Assembly (NCBI GenBank): GCA_039602395.1
Contig: JBCNJP010000006.1
Span: 8,152,766-8,216,765 of the forward strand
Direction: 5' to 3'
Origin: Deinandra increscens subsp. villosa
Taxonomy: Eukaryota; Streptophyta; Magnoliopsida; Asterales; Asteraceae
DNA: 64,000 nt
Shown: positions 10,574 to 21,976 of the stretch, in pieces
Layout: every line of letters starts with the position of its first letter
How positions within the stretch are numbered: the first letter of the stretch is position 1
Position numbers and translations under genes: made by a program
The notes under the pieces: generated by a model
Database searches by the model: none
Seen by the model: the letters and a program-made list of their open reading frames with translations, nothing else
What the model was told of the DNA's origin: nothing

Positions 10574-10974
10574 GGAAAATTGGATTTAAATAATCCCATG
10601 TTTTGCCTATTGGCAAATAATAATCCGTCTTTTAACATTGGCAACTACCAGTCCCACATTTACACTTATTTGGTTTCACTGGTCCCTCCGTTAAAAAAGT
10701 TAACTCCGTTAACTTTTTCATCAAACTTTTTTCAACCCCAATTTTTGATCCACCATAACTTCTTCAATTCCTGATGAAAATTCAATCCGTAAGTTGCTAT
10801 GAACTCGTGGGGTTGGAAAAAGTTGGATGAAAAAGTTAACGGAGTTAATTTTTTTAACGGAGGGACCAGTAAAAACAAATAAGTGTAAATGTGGGACTGG
10901 TAGTTGCCAATGTTAAAAGACGGATTATTATTTGCCAATAGACAAAACATGAGATTATTTAAATCCAATTTTCC
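10574..10974. mobile_element. Palindromic Mutator-like MITE, 401 bp
   Basis: Starts GGAAAATTGGATTTAAATAA and ends with its reverse complement. The arms of about 180 bp pair almost throughout, leaving a short centre near 10770-10800. Flanked by a perfect 9-bp duplication AAATATTTA (10565-10573 and 10975-10983), the size made by Mutator-like transposases. It is non-coding; open frames on both strands of the arms are products of the symmetry. Confidence 0.88.
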
Positions 10975-11313
10975 AAATATTTATTCAAAGTTTATAGAAA
11001 ACGTAGTCACCAGTTTTGTTTATTAAATAGACTTTTATTGCTTTTGGACTTTATATATTTTTAGGAAATGTCAAGAATATTCCTTTAGGTTAGTTTAAAA
11101 GTCTTAAAATATATTTTTGGTAGGTTTTGAAATAAGTCACTAAAATTGAGTTTTCTTGTTGCATATTAATCCGTTTTGATCCCGGTTTTCTCTCTACGCA
11201 ATGTTTCTCTATTTCGGTCACTTTGGCTTATTTAAAACATCAAAAACATGTGTCGAAAACGTGTCGGGATCAGATCTGATCCGTAACAGTTTTTAGCTTA
11301 TTTTTATAAATAA

Positions 11314-12331
11314 GGTTTATTGGATTTTATTAATCCAAGTTATTACCAATTGGCCAATATTAATCCTAATTAAAGAAATGCCTCACATTAATCCCAATTA
11401 TTGAGGTATTGGAATTCGCTGGACCCCGTTAGTTTTTATTTAACTCCGTTAGACTTGTGTGATGTGGCGCTTACATGGACTCTAATGTGACATCCACGTG
11501 TAAAAATGAGGGACTATTTTTGTATCTTCTTAAAATGGAGGGATATATTTGTAACTTTTTTAAATGAAAACCTAAATCATCTTCTTCAACCATCGCCACC
11601 TCCGGCCATCACCACCCCATGGCCACCACCACCTCTGGCCACTACCACCCCTCGCCACTACCGCCGACCATCACCACCTCCGGATACAACCACCAATTTC
11701 AGTCTCAAACCCTAGAAACCCAATTAGATCGAAGGTTTGCGGGAGAATCCTCACCACATCAGAACCCTAGAAGACTTTAGGGTCGGACTGTCGCTTGGAA
11801 CCATCACCACAGCAGAACCCTAAAAGACTTTAGGGTTACCTTGAACCGTCATTGACCCACCTCCGCAGGTGGCGTAGTCGTCTTAATCAGCCTTAATCGA
11901 CTCATTGGGGTCGAATCAGAGAGGGAGGAGAACAGAGGAAGGAGGTCGCTGTAGTCACCGAAGGGAGCACGAGGTCGCCGCTGCTCGGTGGTCGCCGGAG
12001 AACGAGGGGACCAGGTTGTCGGCAGGAGATCGGAGGAGCGTGAGTGGGGTTCGCCGACCCATTCTTTCTTCTTTCTCTTATTCTTTCTTTTTCTCTTATC
12101 TTTTTTCTTACCCCCTTCAAGTCCCTCCTTTTTAAAAAAGATACAAAAATAGTCCCTCATTTTTACACGTGGATGCCACGTTGGAGTCCATCTAACGGAG
12201 TTAAATAAAAACTAACTGGGGTCCAGCGAATTCCAATACCCCAATAATTGGGATTAATGTGAGGCATTTCTTTAATTGGGATTAATATTGGCCAATTGGT
12301 CATAACTTGGATTAATAAAATCCAATAAACC
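11314..12331. mobile_element. Mutator-like element with long TIRs, 1018 bp
   Basis: Begins GGTTTATTGGATTTTATTAA and ends with the reverse complement; the inverted arms can be followed for about 220 bp, through a shared segment with TTTAACTCCGTTAG and GAGGGACTATTTTTGTATC. The flanking 9-bp duplication is TATAAATAA (11305-11313 and 12332-12340). The interior (about 11575-12110) is far richer in G+C than the arms or surroundings, CCACCACC-rich on one side and purine-rich on the other. This could be captured host sequence (Pack-MULE) or simple-repeat filler. No transposase is present. Confidence 0.88.
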
Positions 12332-14516
12332 TATAAATAAAAGTCTCATTTTATCTTATAAAAATCATCAACTTGAATTAGGGGTTGATCAAGGTTTATA
12401 ATTTTTATAGTTAAAAATCTATATAATAAAGTCCAAATGATTGGTTATAAATGTGATGATAGTAAATGCATTTTTACTTGATTTAGCAAAAGTATAAAAT
12501 CTATTTTAAGGTTTTGGTGAATTAAATTCACCAGCACATTAAAGTCTTGAGTTTTGGTGACTAGTTTTTATAAAATAAATATATTTTATAATATGTTGAC
12601 TTGAGATTATCTAAAATAAAATCCAAGTCATTTTTAAGTCAAAAATCCATTTATTCCATGTCTTTTAGGAATATTCCATTTATTAATTTTAAAACAAGTC
12701 TTTGTTTATCAAAATTAAATCCATGATTTTTGTTGGTCATCTAATTTGTCCAATGATTATATTTTATATTTTCATGACTTACAAAGATTTCTACTAACAC
12801 TTATGTGTTAGTATTAAGTCATGGGGTTATTTAAAACAAGTTAAAGTTGTAAGATCATTTATTTAAGTCATGACTTAGTAAATATATAACAAGTAAAATA
12901 AACAATCAACTAGCAAAAGCTAAGACCTTTATGTTCAAACAAGTGAACAAATCTTACTAATACTTGTAGTATTAGGACATATCTACTAACACATTTGTGT
13001 TAGGACCAAGATAAATAAATAACAAGTAAATAAATTGCAAGAAATTAAATAACAAGTAATTAAATGCAAGATAAATATAAATGATCTAAGTTTGATACAC
13101 AATACTCCCAATTTGGTTTCTATAGTGCACAACCTTACATCTTGGCTATTTTAAGCCCTAAGGCACCAAAGATGTGTTAGATCAAGTCACTTGTATTATT
13201 AACCCAAGTGTTGGTTGTTTTAGAGGATTAGAGAAATAATTTATTTTAAGTTATATCAAGACTTGAGGTGATTTTGGGTGAGTGACTAAGTATAGAAAAG
13301 TGGGTAAAAAGGGGTTAGTTTATTTACAAAAGTAAAAGTGGAATAGTGGTGGTTCATGGTGGTAGTGGGGTGATTCGGCGGTGGCTAGGTGGTGGTTCGG
13401 TGGTGGCTAGTGGTGGTTCGGTGGTGACCGAAAAAGGGAGGGAGAGAGTGGGAGTTTGGAGGAAGGTAGAAAGAGTTGGGAGGTGCAAGTAAAAATGGGA
13501 GCCTAAGCCTCCTATTTATACAAAAAAAAAAGTTGCTTAATTACCCTTTGGGTAATAACCTTGCCAACTAATAATTACTTCTCATTTTGATTAAAAATAA
13601 TCATCAAAATCAAGAAGTTGGTGATCTCTTAAAAAGATGAAGAATTTTTATAGAAGTTGGAGGTGTTTTAAGGTTTAATAATTTTATAAAAGTCCATGGG
13701 TTGGTTTAAATATAGTGGATTAGTGTTTATAAAAAGTTTGGAAATTAAAAACGAATTTTAGTTTTTATAAAAACTACAAGGGTGGTGGACTTTTTATATA
13801 AAATCTTGTTGGGTTAAAATCTATAAAAAATGGGCTTAATTTGTTTGGGCCGAAATTATTTTTAAAAAAATAAGTGTTGGGCCGGTTGGGCCTGGGCCAA
13901 AAAGTTGGCTGGAGACGGGCCGGAGGTGGGCCGGATCGGACCGGGTAACCGGTTCTCGGTTCGGTTACTGGGCCGGTTAATGGGCCGGGCCTCGGGTCAG
14001 GTTATGGGTTGGCGGGTTGGGTCAAAACGCTCGTTGGGTTACACTGAGTCATCGGTAAAATTTTTGGGTCAAACGGATAAGTTTTGAAGTTGTTGGGGAC
14101 TGACTGGGCCCAACGGGGTTACGAGTTCGAGGTTTGGTCGATGTCTGCATTTTTCTGAGTGAAACGGGTTGAGGAGTTCAAGTCTTGACAAACTTTTGAA
14201 AGATTTAAAAATTATTTTAAACTTTTGACGTGTCGAACTGTCAGTTCGGACACCGAACGGAGAATATATAAAAGTCACATTTTATATATTTTTCTTGTTG
14301 TTAAAATTCCATTAATACATTAATGGTTTTTCTTGATTTTTAAGTCGGACAAAAATAGTTGGTACAAACTCAGGAATTATTTTAGACGAACATATATATT
14401 CCTAGTTAACAGATAATAATCAGATATTAACAGGTAATTAACAGATAATGCACGTATTAATTGTAATAATAAAAATCAATGGGTTGACCTAGTTTTGACC
14501 GAGGTGTCACACACAT

Positions 14517-15519
14517 TCCCATACTGCACTCTTGATTTCAAGACTTGAAAATGGTTCATTTAAAGCATCGGCCTGCTGCGTATTCAGTTTTTTTGAACCT
14601 ATTGGATCTGAAAGTTGGTCTCGATGTAATAGGCTCTTCAAACTTGTCTTTGAAAAAATTGAACACCAAATCTTTAATGGCCAAGGGGTCTTTGATCCAA
14701 TTCCCATTGTGTAACAGTCCATTGATATGATCTTTTGCGATTCTTGACTTCATGTAACCATGAAAAAAGCCTGTGTTTTCATCTCCATCAATTATCCATT
14801 TGACCCGAGATTTCTGGATAATATCATTCGCCCTTATAGACTGCAATTCTTTCACTTTCTTCATCGCATTTATCCTCTGATCTTTCTCAGCCTCCGATAA
14901 AATACTACTTTGCGCCTTAATCTCGATCTCATCTATCAGTTTTTTCAAGTTAAGGAGCTACTGATCAGATTTGCTTCATTGAATGTGACACCAGGATTTA
15001 AGCTCTCTTTTCACGTTTTACAATTTTAGGTGAATTGCACGATCGGCTCTGATTATGTCTTATGTTGACCCATTGTTAAAAGTTAAACTTACTATCTCCA
15101 TATAACCTGGTAGGCTCATCCAAGAATTAAAAAATCTGAAGGGAGAAGGGCCAAAATCAAAGACATTAGTAGACAAAAGGAGTGGGCTATGATCGGATAA
15201 TTCCCTAGGCAATGCCAGAAGAGAAGCATCCGGCCATAGTCGCATAAACGATTTTGATATCAGGAACCTATCAATCTTGCTCAGTTTATCTCCATTTTTT
15301 GACATGAAAGTGAATTTTCTACCTCCCATCTTATATTATTTCAAGCCAGAATTAAAAATGAAATTATTGAAATGTGAAGCATTTAAAGCACAAAACTCAG
15401 AATTGAAACGCTCATCTAAAGATCTAACCTCGTTAAAATCTCGCATAAGGAGAGCTGGGATGTCCAGAAACTCAGTGAGCATAGATCCAAGTTCAGACCA
15501 AAGAGCACGTTTGGCACGG
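14517..15519 (-). pseudogene. LINE endonuclease (APE-type) C-terminal part and linker
   Basis: Reading from 15519 leftwards, the endonuclease blocks LLMRDFNEVRS, GGRKFTF, IDRFLIS and the catalytic-core ending LSDHSPLLLS can be seen. The linker that precedes the reverse transcriptase follows at 14948-14556 (VKWIIDGDENTGFFH, typical of plant LINEs). An in-frame stop separates the FNEVRS part from the GGRKFTF part near 15330, so the enzyme is inactive. The first part of the endonuclease is absent; the element ends at 15519, next to the target duplication. Confidence 0.8.
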
Positions 15520-15526
15520 GTGTAAC

Positions 15527-15875
15527 ACCTCGTGTAATTTATATTCTAGCTCTTTCCTAGTTTGCTTTAAATTTTTAATCGAATGGCCATTAAAATATAA
15601 TAATAATAATAACAAATAACAATTCTTTAAAAAGATTGATGACATATTTCATGCCCAACCCAATAAACAACGAGTTCATCTTCATGTTTCTCCAAACCGG
15701 CAACGGCAGGACGCTTACTTTTGCCGGGGAGTGAAAACTTGTTCCCCTCTTTCATTTCATTACTATTACAATTGCTATATGACAGTGCCGGTACGTTTTT
15801 CTATCCCATAACTCCACCTCTTTATCTCGATCTTCTGCCGGATTTCAAATTGAAACTAATTGGATCGTTAGCCAG
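15527..15875 (+). promoter_or_regulatory. Promoter/5' UTR region of the PPR gene
   Basis: Only about 350 bp separate the LINE end from the PPR start codon. The stretch has an (AAT)n-rich tract near 15595-15615 and CT-rich patches at 15740-15765 and 15815-15835 typical of plant core promoters. No clear TATA box is visible. Because the LINE target site lies here, anything upstream that once regulated the gene is now about 13.5 kb away, at 2020. Confidence 0.4.
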
Positions 15876-17612
15876 ATGAACTGCACAAGACTTATCCTCC
15901 GTTGTTACTCTACTGAATCAACCCATCATGTCAATCAAAGAATTAGGTCTCTGAAACATACTTCAGGAGTCACTAGGGTTGAGGAAGCCCTCCAACTGTT
16001 TGATGAAATGCTTCAAAGGCAACCTCCACCTTCCATCATCCAATTCAATCAGCTAATCACTTCTATTGTAAAGATCAATCAGTATTCCACTGCCCTTTCA
16101 CTTTATAAACGAATAAAGTTGATGGGTGTTCCTAGTGATCTATATGCAATGAACGTCTCTATTAACTGTCACTGCCGGCTGAATCAGGTTACTTATGGTT
16201 TTGCCTTATTAGCAACCATCTTCAAGCAAGGTCACACCCCTGATTCAACCACCTATAACACTCTCGTAAATGGGCTTGTTCTTGCTGATCAGGTTTTTGA
16301 AGCTGTCGAGCTTTTCAAGAAACTGCGTGGAGAGAAACTTTGTGAGCCTGATCAGTTTATGTATGGAACCATTATTAACGGGCTCTGTAAAGTTGGTCAC
16401 ACTAGCAAGGCCCTTGAATTACTTAGGTTCATGGAAGCAGGCTTGTGTAGACCACGTGTACAGCACTACACTATCATCATGGACAGCCTTTGTAAAGACA
16501 AAATGGTTGATGATGCATTACTATTATTTGCCGAGATGACTGAAAAGGGTGTGCTTGCAAATGTTATCACTTACAACTCTTTGATTCACAGTCTATGTAA
16601 CTTTGGTCGAGAGACGGAAGCTGCAAAAATGTTGGGACATATGGAGGCGGAAGGGCTATCCCCAGGAGTGGATACCTTTAATATCTTGATAAATTCCTTT
16701 TGCAAGCAAGGATCCGTAAAAGATGCAGAGCTTTGTGTAGAAGCAATGGTACGAAGAGGACTACATCCAGATGTAATCACTTATAACGCACTAATCGATG
16801 GATACTGTTTACGTGGTGAGATAGATGAAGCGGAGCAGGTTCTTGATGGCATGGTGGAGAGGGATATTGTGCCCGACATCATCACCTATAACAGCCTCAT
16901 AAATGGATACTGTAAGAAGAAGAGAATCGATGAGGCCAGGCATCTCTTTCAAGAAATCCAAGACAAGGGTTTGTTTATAGACGTTATTACTTACAATACC
17001 ATGTTACAAGGTTTGTTTCAGTCAGGGAATCCATCAGTGGCTAGAGAACTCTTTAGCAAGATGCAAGCAAAGGGTCAGTCCCCTGATATATGCACATATC
17101 GTATAATGCTCCATGGAATGTGCAAAAACTTTCAGTGTTCTGAGGCGTTGGCTATCTTCCGTTCGTTGGGAAGCAAAGAAATGATGAAAGATGTTGAGTT
17201 GTATACTATATTGATTGATGGTTGTAGCAAATGTGGGATGCCTAAGTTGGCTGTGGAACTGTTTGATGAACTTCTATTGAAAGGATTGAAACTAAATGTT
17301 AGGACCTGTAATGTGATGATACGCGTATACTGGCAAGAAGGGTTATTGGTTAAAGGTGAAAAATTGCTTAGAAAAATGGGTGATTATGGTTGTTTGCCAA
17401 ATAGTGTCACTTACAATGTCATTGTTCAAGTGTTGTTGAAAAAAAACGAGTGTCAAGAGGCAGCAATTTTTCTGGAAGAAATGATTAACCAAGGTTTCTT
17501 TCCAGATTCTTCTACTTTTAAGATTTTATTATCCCTAATCCCAAATGTAGGGCAAGATTCTCATATGCGAACTATCATTCAGAAGCTAACAAGTGTCGAA
17601 GGAAAAATCTGA
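15876..17612 (+). CDS. P-class PPR protein, restorer-of-fertility-like (RFL)
   Basis: Intronless 578-codon gene and the only convincing host gene here. Residues 1-30 (MNCTRLILRCYSTESTHH...) are basic and hydroxylated without acidic residues until E14, as in mitochondrial presequences. From about residue 53 there are some 14-15 tandem PPR motifs, recognisable from the VITYNSLI-type helix starts at 35-36 residue spacing (54, 88, 124, 160, 196, 230, 265, 300, 335, 370, 405, 440, 475, 510, 545). There is no E, DYW or SMR tail. The CEPDQFMYGTIINGLCKVGH and C-terminal GCLPNSVTYNVIVQ blocks are those of the RFL clade. Its members bind specific mitochondrial transcripts, direct their 5' processing, and can restore cytoplasmic male sterility. 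The RNA target cannot be read here. Intact frame, no disabling mutation; start chosen as first ATG with a presequence. Confidence 0.93.
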   Translation: MNCTRLILRCYSTESTHHVNQRIRSLKHTSGVTRVEEALQLFDEMLQRQPPPSIIQFNQLITSIVKINQYSTALSLYKRIKLMGVPSDLYAMNVSINCHCRLNQVTYGFALLATIFKQGHTPDSTTYNTLVNGLVLADQVFEAVELFKKLRGEKLCEPDQFMYGTIINGLCKVGHTSKALELLRFMEAGLCRPRVQHYTIIMDSLCKDKMVDDALLLFAEMTEKGVLANVITYNSLIHSLCNFGRETEAAKMLGHMEAEGLSPGVDTFNILINSFCKQGSVKDAELCVEAMVRRGLHPDVITYNALIDGYCLRGEIDEAEQVLDGMVERDIVPDIITYNSLINGYCKKKRIDEARHLFQEIQDKGLFIDVITYNTMLQGLFQSGNPSVARELFSKMQAKGQSPDICTYRIMLHGMCKNFQCSEALAIFRSLGSKEMMKDVELYTILIDGCSKCGMPKLAVELFDELLLKGLKLNVRTCNVMIRVYWQEGLLVKGEKLLRKMGDYGCLPNSVTYNVIVQVLLKKNECQEAAIFLEEMINQGFFPDSSTFKILLSLIPNVGQDSHMRTIIQKLTSVEGKI

Positions 17613-18080
17613 ATCTGGCTCTGTGGCTGACTGCAAACGCTGTGTGTATTCTTCTGTTTGTGTCGGCCACCAATGTGTGCAACCCGCCATCATCTTAATT
17701 ATTGGTTGAAGGATTTCTCCAAAAGTTTCCATTAGAAATATCCACCATGACTGATTTGAAGATTTGGCCTGCATTAATGGACAGAATTAAGAGACAGCCT
17801 TTTGATGCTAGCATTTAGGTTCAATGAAAGACTGATGAACACAGTACATGTTTCTGTGTTTTACGCAGTGTATTGTTTCAATTTATTCCGCACCTGGTCT
17901 TTAGAAGGTTGGTTCAGCAAAACATGGTGATGCAGCCTATTTTCCGCACCAGCTGCATCGATATTACAATCATTTTTGGGGATAGAATTGATCCTGTGAT
18001 CCCGTTCTTGCCAGGCTGAAAACCATCCTTGGTAAGATCTTGCTCTTAACAACCTTATATAAAAGATTGCTGGAATGTTG

Positions 18081-18086
18081 AATAAA
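18081..18086 (+). terminator. Putative polyadenylation signal of PPR gene
   Basis: AATAAA about 470 bp after the PPR stop codon, the first good match downstream. Tentative, because plant poly(A) signals are loose. Confidence 0.35.
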
Positions 18087-18119
18087 CATAGATACTTGCA
18101 CTTTACTGGCCTCATGTAA

Positions 18120-20991
18120 AGTGGCCATCAACAGATTCTACCATATTTAATATTTACATAAATAATATTTACATATATAGAATAACATTTCTGTAATTTG
18201 TTTGTTCTTCATCCCTCATTTTCTTTTAGTTCTTTACTGAAAGTTGAAAATGGTAGTAGGTAAATAGAGTAGGAATGTTAGCATTTAGAGTCGGGTAAAT
18301 TGAAATAACTTTTGCTGTTAAAAAAAAGATAAAAAAGAAAAAAAAAAGAAGAAATAAAATACTAGATGAAGAGTATCCACTTTTCTAATGGACTGTTCGA
18401 CCCATGGTAGTACCATACTACTACTATATAAACTATGAGTTACGCTACTATAGAATATAGATACTCAAATTCAATGTTTTATATTATTCATATGAGTAGA
18501 TGAAGAAACATTTTTAAAATCCCGTTGTGAACTCTGAGTAAAATAAGGAAATTAGCCAGCTATATTAAAAAAACTAGCAAGAAGCCAAGTAACAAAGGGA
18601 AATCGAAGGAAAACTTGCATCAATTTATCCCACTGAATACATAAAAATTTACCCTATGTTTAATCCAATAAAGATAGTTGCATCTTCAACATCTAAAGAG
18701 AAGCTTTCGTAGTTATTTTCATCTCTAACATCTTCAACCAAAATCTGATCAAAATCTTAGTCGATGATGCCCCTTTTCCTACTAGTTAAACTGATATCAA
18801 AATGTTGTAAAGGTTGAATCTTTTCATGATTTTGGCCCGGCTTATTCGAGAAAGTGTAAATCGAAGAGGGTTTCAAAAGCATCTAAAACAAGCTAGAATG
18901 ACGTTCTTGAGACCTAGAGTTACAATTTTAGCTGAATTGAGGTGTGTTTCCTCTCTAAAAGGTGTTTGAGAAGTGTGATGGACTGATGGATATGGGGTTC
19001 GCAATCCTATCTAGACACATGTTATACAATATAATTTCACTTTACAATAGAAGCTTATATGAAGTTTAAAACTCATATTTTAACTACTCTCATTCACCTT
19101 AGATCCATTATATCAATTTACTTCTTGGTGGTTATATAAGATATACGTTCTGAAAATAAAATCAACGAGAAATGGTGATGAGTCCATATGTAAATCACCG
19201 TCAAATATTTATAAACATGTCTTGTTTACGTTTGAGCTCAATTACTTGTCATCAACATTCTACCAGGCTACTCAAGAGCCCAAAGTTTAACTATATATAT
19301 ATACATTATCATGCATGTTATGGTCGTATGTTTACAAACAACTAAAACCACAATGAGTCCTAATCATGTATGACCAGGTGATTAATATCTCGCACCCTTA
19401 ACATGCATAATCAAGCTTAATTTTTAATTGAGTTATACCTCATAACCATTGATTAAAATCACACGGAGATTATGTAAAAGTTCTACTACCTTAGATTCTC
19501 TTTTAACATCTTTGAAAAGGCTTGCGGTTTCTGGGAATTCATGTCAAAAGCAGGTATTTTACTCATCTTATACATTTCTTGTAACCTTAATTGTGTAGTG
19601 TAAATGTCCCAAGTATGCATGCCATAACGATTTATTCATGCTACTACTAGAACTTGCCATGCAAACTTAATTATTGACAAAGGGAACATTAATGATCAAC
19701 CTAAACATTTCATCATATAATCATATAGGTATCTGAATTAAAAAAAAGGAAAACCTTCTTTATAACGAGGTGAATACTTTCTCTATCAAGACGTGTTTTT
19801 CTGTCATAATCTAGCCTCATTTTCAGTATGTTGGGTGTTTAGATTAGATTAATGTCTCCGACCCTTGCTTTAGGATTTTCATTGCTTTCTTTCTTTTTTT
19901 TTTCTCACGTAACCAATAATACTATGTCGTGTTTATTTGTTCTAATTGATAAGAAAGTAAGAAACGACACTTCCTTCCTTCCTTCCTTTCTCTGGTATGT
20001 TCCCTTATTCCCTGTGTCGATCGGTGTTTAGACTTGTGAATTCCAAACCTCTTGGGTTAGGGTTATTGTCCCTCTACTTTTCTATCGTAATACAGTGCTA
20101 CTACTGATTGGTTGAGGGTTTTTCCTCTTGGTAACTTTTATATATATGCATTCGGATTTTCTATTTTGACTCATAGCTAGGCTTGCACCTCTTCAGATCA
20201 GTAGTTTTGTGTCTGCTTTCGTTGGAAAGTGCAGTTTTTAATTAATGAAAGTTTCCAATTTATTTATATATTTATGCAGCCGGATTTGTTGGAGAAATCC
20301 TTTACAGATAGATAGATTTGGGATAAACAAAGCGAGTGGCGCCTCCTCTTATCAATTTTCTTTCTTCTTTTACCTATTCTTTTGCAAGTGTATTAAAGCT
20401 AGACTACTTATGAAATAGGTTTCGACTTCATGGAATTTTAGTGATTATTTCTTCAATAGGCAAAGGCATTTTTCTTAAATTATGATTTGAATGATTGAAA
20501 CACTTTTATTCATTTAGTTGTTGACCATAGGTAGGTGTTTTACATGGGTAAGAATTCAGCCAGCCATTCAGGAACATACCTATTATGCCTTTTCTTTTTC
20601 GTGTCAAATTACTGTTTTATTTGTTTCCGTTGAGAATACAACTTTATGTCGAATATAAATCATTAGATAGTTGTCATGGGCTGTGTTAGAATATCGAAAG
20701 GCTACATTTGCTTATAGTTGGTAGCGGGATTACTTTCTCAAGTTACATAGATGTGCAAGCTCAGAAAGAGATAGCTAGAGTGAAAAAAAAATGAAGAGTA
20801 TGAAATGCTTTTTCATCATCCACGAATATCTTTATAACTGACTGAAAAGGATTGGGAGATGTACGGGGCGCAAATTCAATGTCGTTCTTGCTCATTACTA
20901 TGATTTTGTTTATTACTGCATTACTTAAAACATATTACAGCTACATTTTCCATATAGTATACATGATTGTTATATATGGATCGTTAGTAGG
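18120..20991. other. Non-coding intergenic DNA
   Basis: AT-rich, no recognisable gene. A (TTCC)n microsatellite lies at 19971-19988 and a TATATATATA run near 19293. 19980-20350 is less AT-rich, with pyrimidine patches, and could be part of an unannotated transcript. It continues, beyond the copia element inserted at 20992, into 30987. I cannot support a protein. Confidence 0.4.
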
Positions 20992-21032
20992 TATGTGTAT
21001 TAAATGAAACCCATACCCAATAGGGTTATGGA

Positions 21033-21899
21033 CAGTGACGGATCTAGGAATTTTTCTCAGCGGGGGCAAAAGATAACCATAAAAGATCGGTCAAATAATA
21101 ATAGTTTTATTTAGCCAAATTAGCTCAAATTGAGTGCATCTAAAACGTTAACATTGATACCAAAATAAATTAAAGATAAATATAGCATCTGATAAATTTG
21201 TTAATCTCTTAGGTTTATACGATGACTATTTGAATCCTTAAATAGGAAACATGTTCAAGTTACCAAACAATTTTTATAAATTAATTCTAAATAATATTTA
21301 AAACGCTCTTAATTGTTAAATAGCAACTCCTACGTACAAAAAATAAAGATTATAACAAAATTTATATCTATAAGTTTTACCCAAAAATAATAAACAGAAG
21401 TTTAATACAAATTAAAAGCTCTACAACTCAGTCTCCACATATTAGTTTACGGAAAGAAAATAAAATATGTGTTTTGCAAAAGCTGTTTAAAAAAGTGCTA
21501 TGCAAAAGAAAATAAGTAAAATATGGATATCTGTCAAAAAGTAAGTTTAAAAGCTGACAAAAAGTATCACTCCTTCAAGAAACAATCTCCTAGTCAAACA
21601 TCTATTTATCTATATCTTCTATTTTTCTTTGTACTCATATATTCATGTCATCTTCTACCTTTATGAACTAAAAACCTGCAACTCCCATAGCACCATCAGA
21701 TCTAAAAATCATAATAGTTAAGATATATTCTTCATTTCTTCATGTGATTCAAAAGGGATGATGAGATTTGAGGGGCCTGTTAATCTATTTTAAAGGGGCC
21801 TAACAGATTTAGATCATATTTTGGAGAACTTTTACACTAATTAGTAAGACTTGAGAGGGGGCCTTTCCCCCCACTGACGTGTGAATAGATCCGCCCCTG
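21033..21899. mobile_element. Non-autonomous hAT transposon, 867 bp
   Basis: Terminal inverted repeats CAGTGACGGATCTA and, from the other end, CAGGGGCGGATCTA, with a perfect 8-bp duplication GTTATGGA (21025-21032 and 21900-21907); both are hAT hallmarks. The interior is AT-rich without a transposase frame. It lies in the 3' LTR of the decayed copia element and so is younger than that insertion. Confidence 0.92.
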
Positions 21900-21976
21900 G
21901 TTATGGAGGGACTAATATATACTAGTGTAAGATACACAACAAGGTACAAAGAATAGAATAAATACAATACAAGTCC

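Larger units (their letters stand above)
9013..14511. mobile_element. TGTCACACC...GGTGTCACA element (likely solo LTR), 5.5 kb
   Basis: Begins TGTCACACCC, ends GAGGTGTCACA, and is flanked by CACAT at 9008-9012 and 14512-14516, which identifies one unit inserted in the LINE. TG...CA ends, a 5-bp duplication and the absence of coding sequence suggest a solo LTR, or a non-autonomous element, of a Ty3/gypsy family with very long LTRs; this is inference, since no internal domain is present. Without the two MITEs inside it the unit is about 4.1 kb, close to the related element at 26301-30874. Shared blocks between the two are at 9314-9373 and 9762-9824. 13370-13430 holds a gtggtggttcggtggtgg triplet-rich tract. 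Confidence 0.75.
2028..15519 (-). mobile_element. 5'-truncated LINE retrotransposon split by two insertions
   Basis: Three blocks (2028-2864, 7823-9012, 14517-15519) read on the minus strand as endonuclease, reverse transcriptase and zf-RVT in the correct LINE order. On the plus strand the left end is a T-run at 2028-2037, i.e. a poly(A) tail. It is flanked by GTGTAAC at 2021-2027, repeated at 15520-15526, giving a 7-bp target duplication. Removing the two later insertions leaves about 3.0 kb. That is shorter than full-length plant LINEs because the 5' end stops inside the endonuclease, the usual 5' truncation. Frameshifts and stops show that it is dead. Confidence 0.88.

Noticed and set aside
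10580..10968. Two near-identical small proteins on opposite strands
   Set aside because: They are the mirror translations of the arms of the 401-bp palindromic MITE.
15521..15530. TGTAACACC as the start of another solo LTR before the PPR gene
   Set aside because: No matching ...GTGTTACA end with a duplication lies downstream before or after the PPR gene. The bases are explained by the LINE target duplication GTGTAAC.
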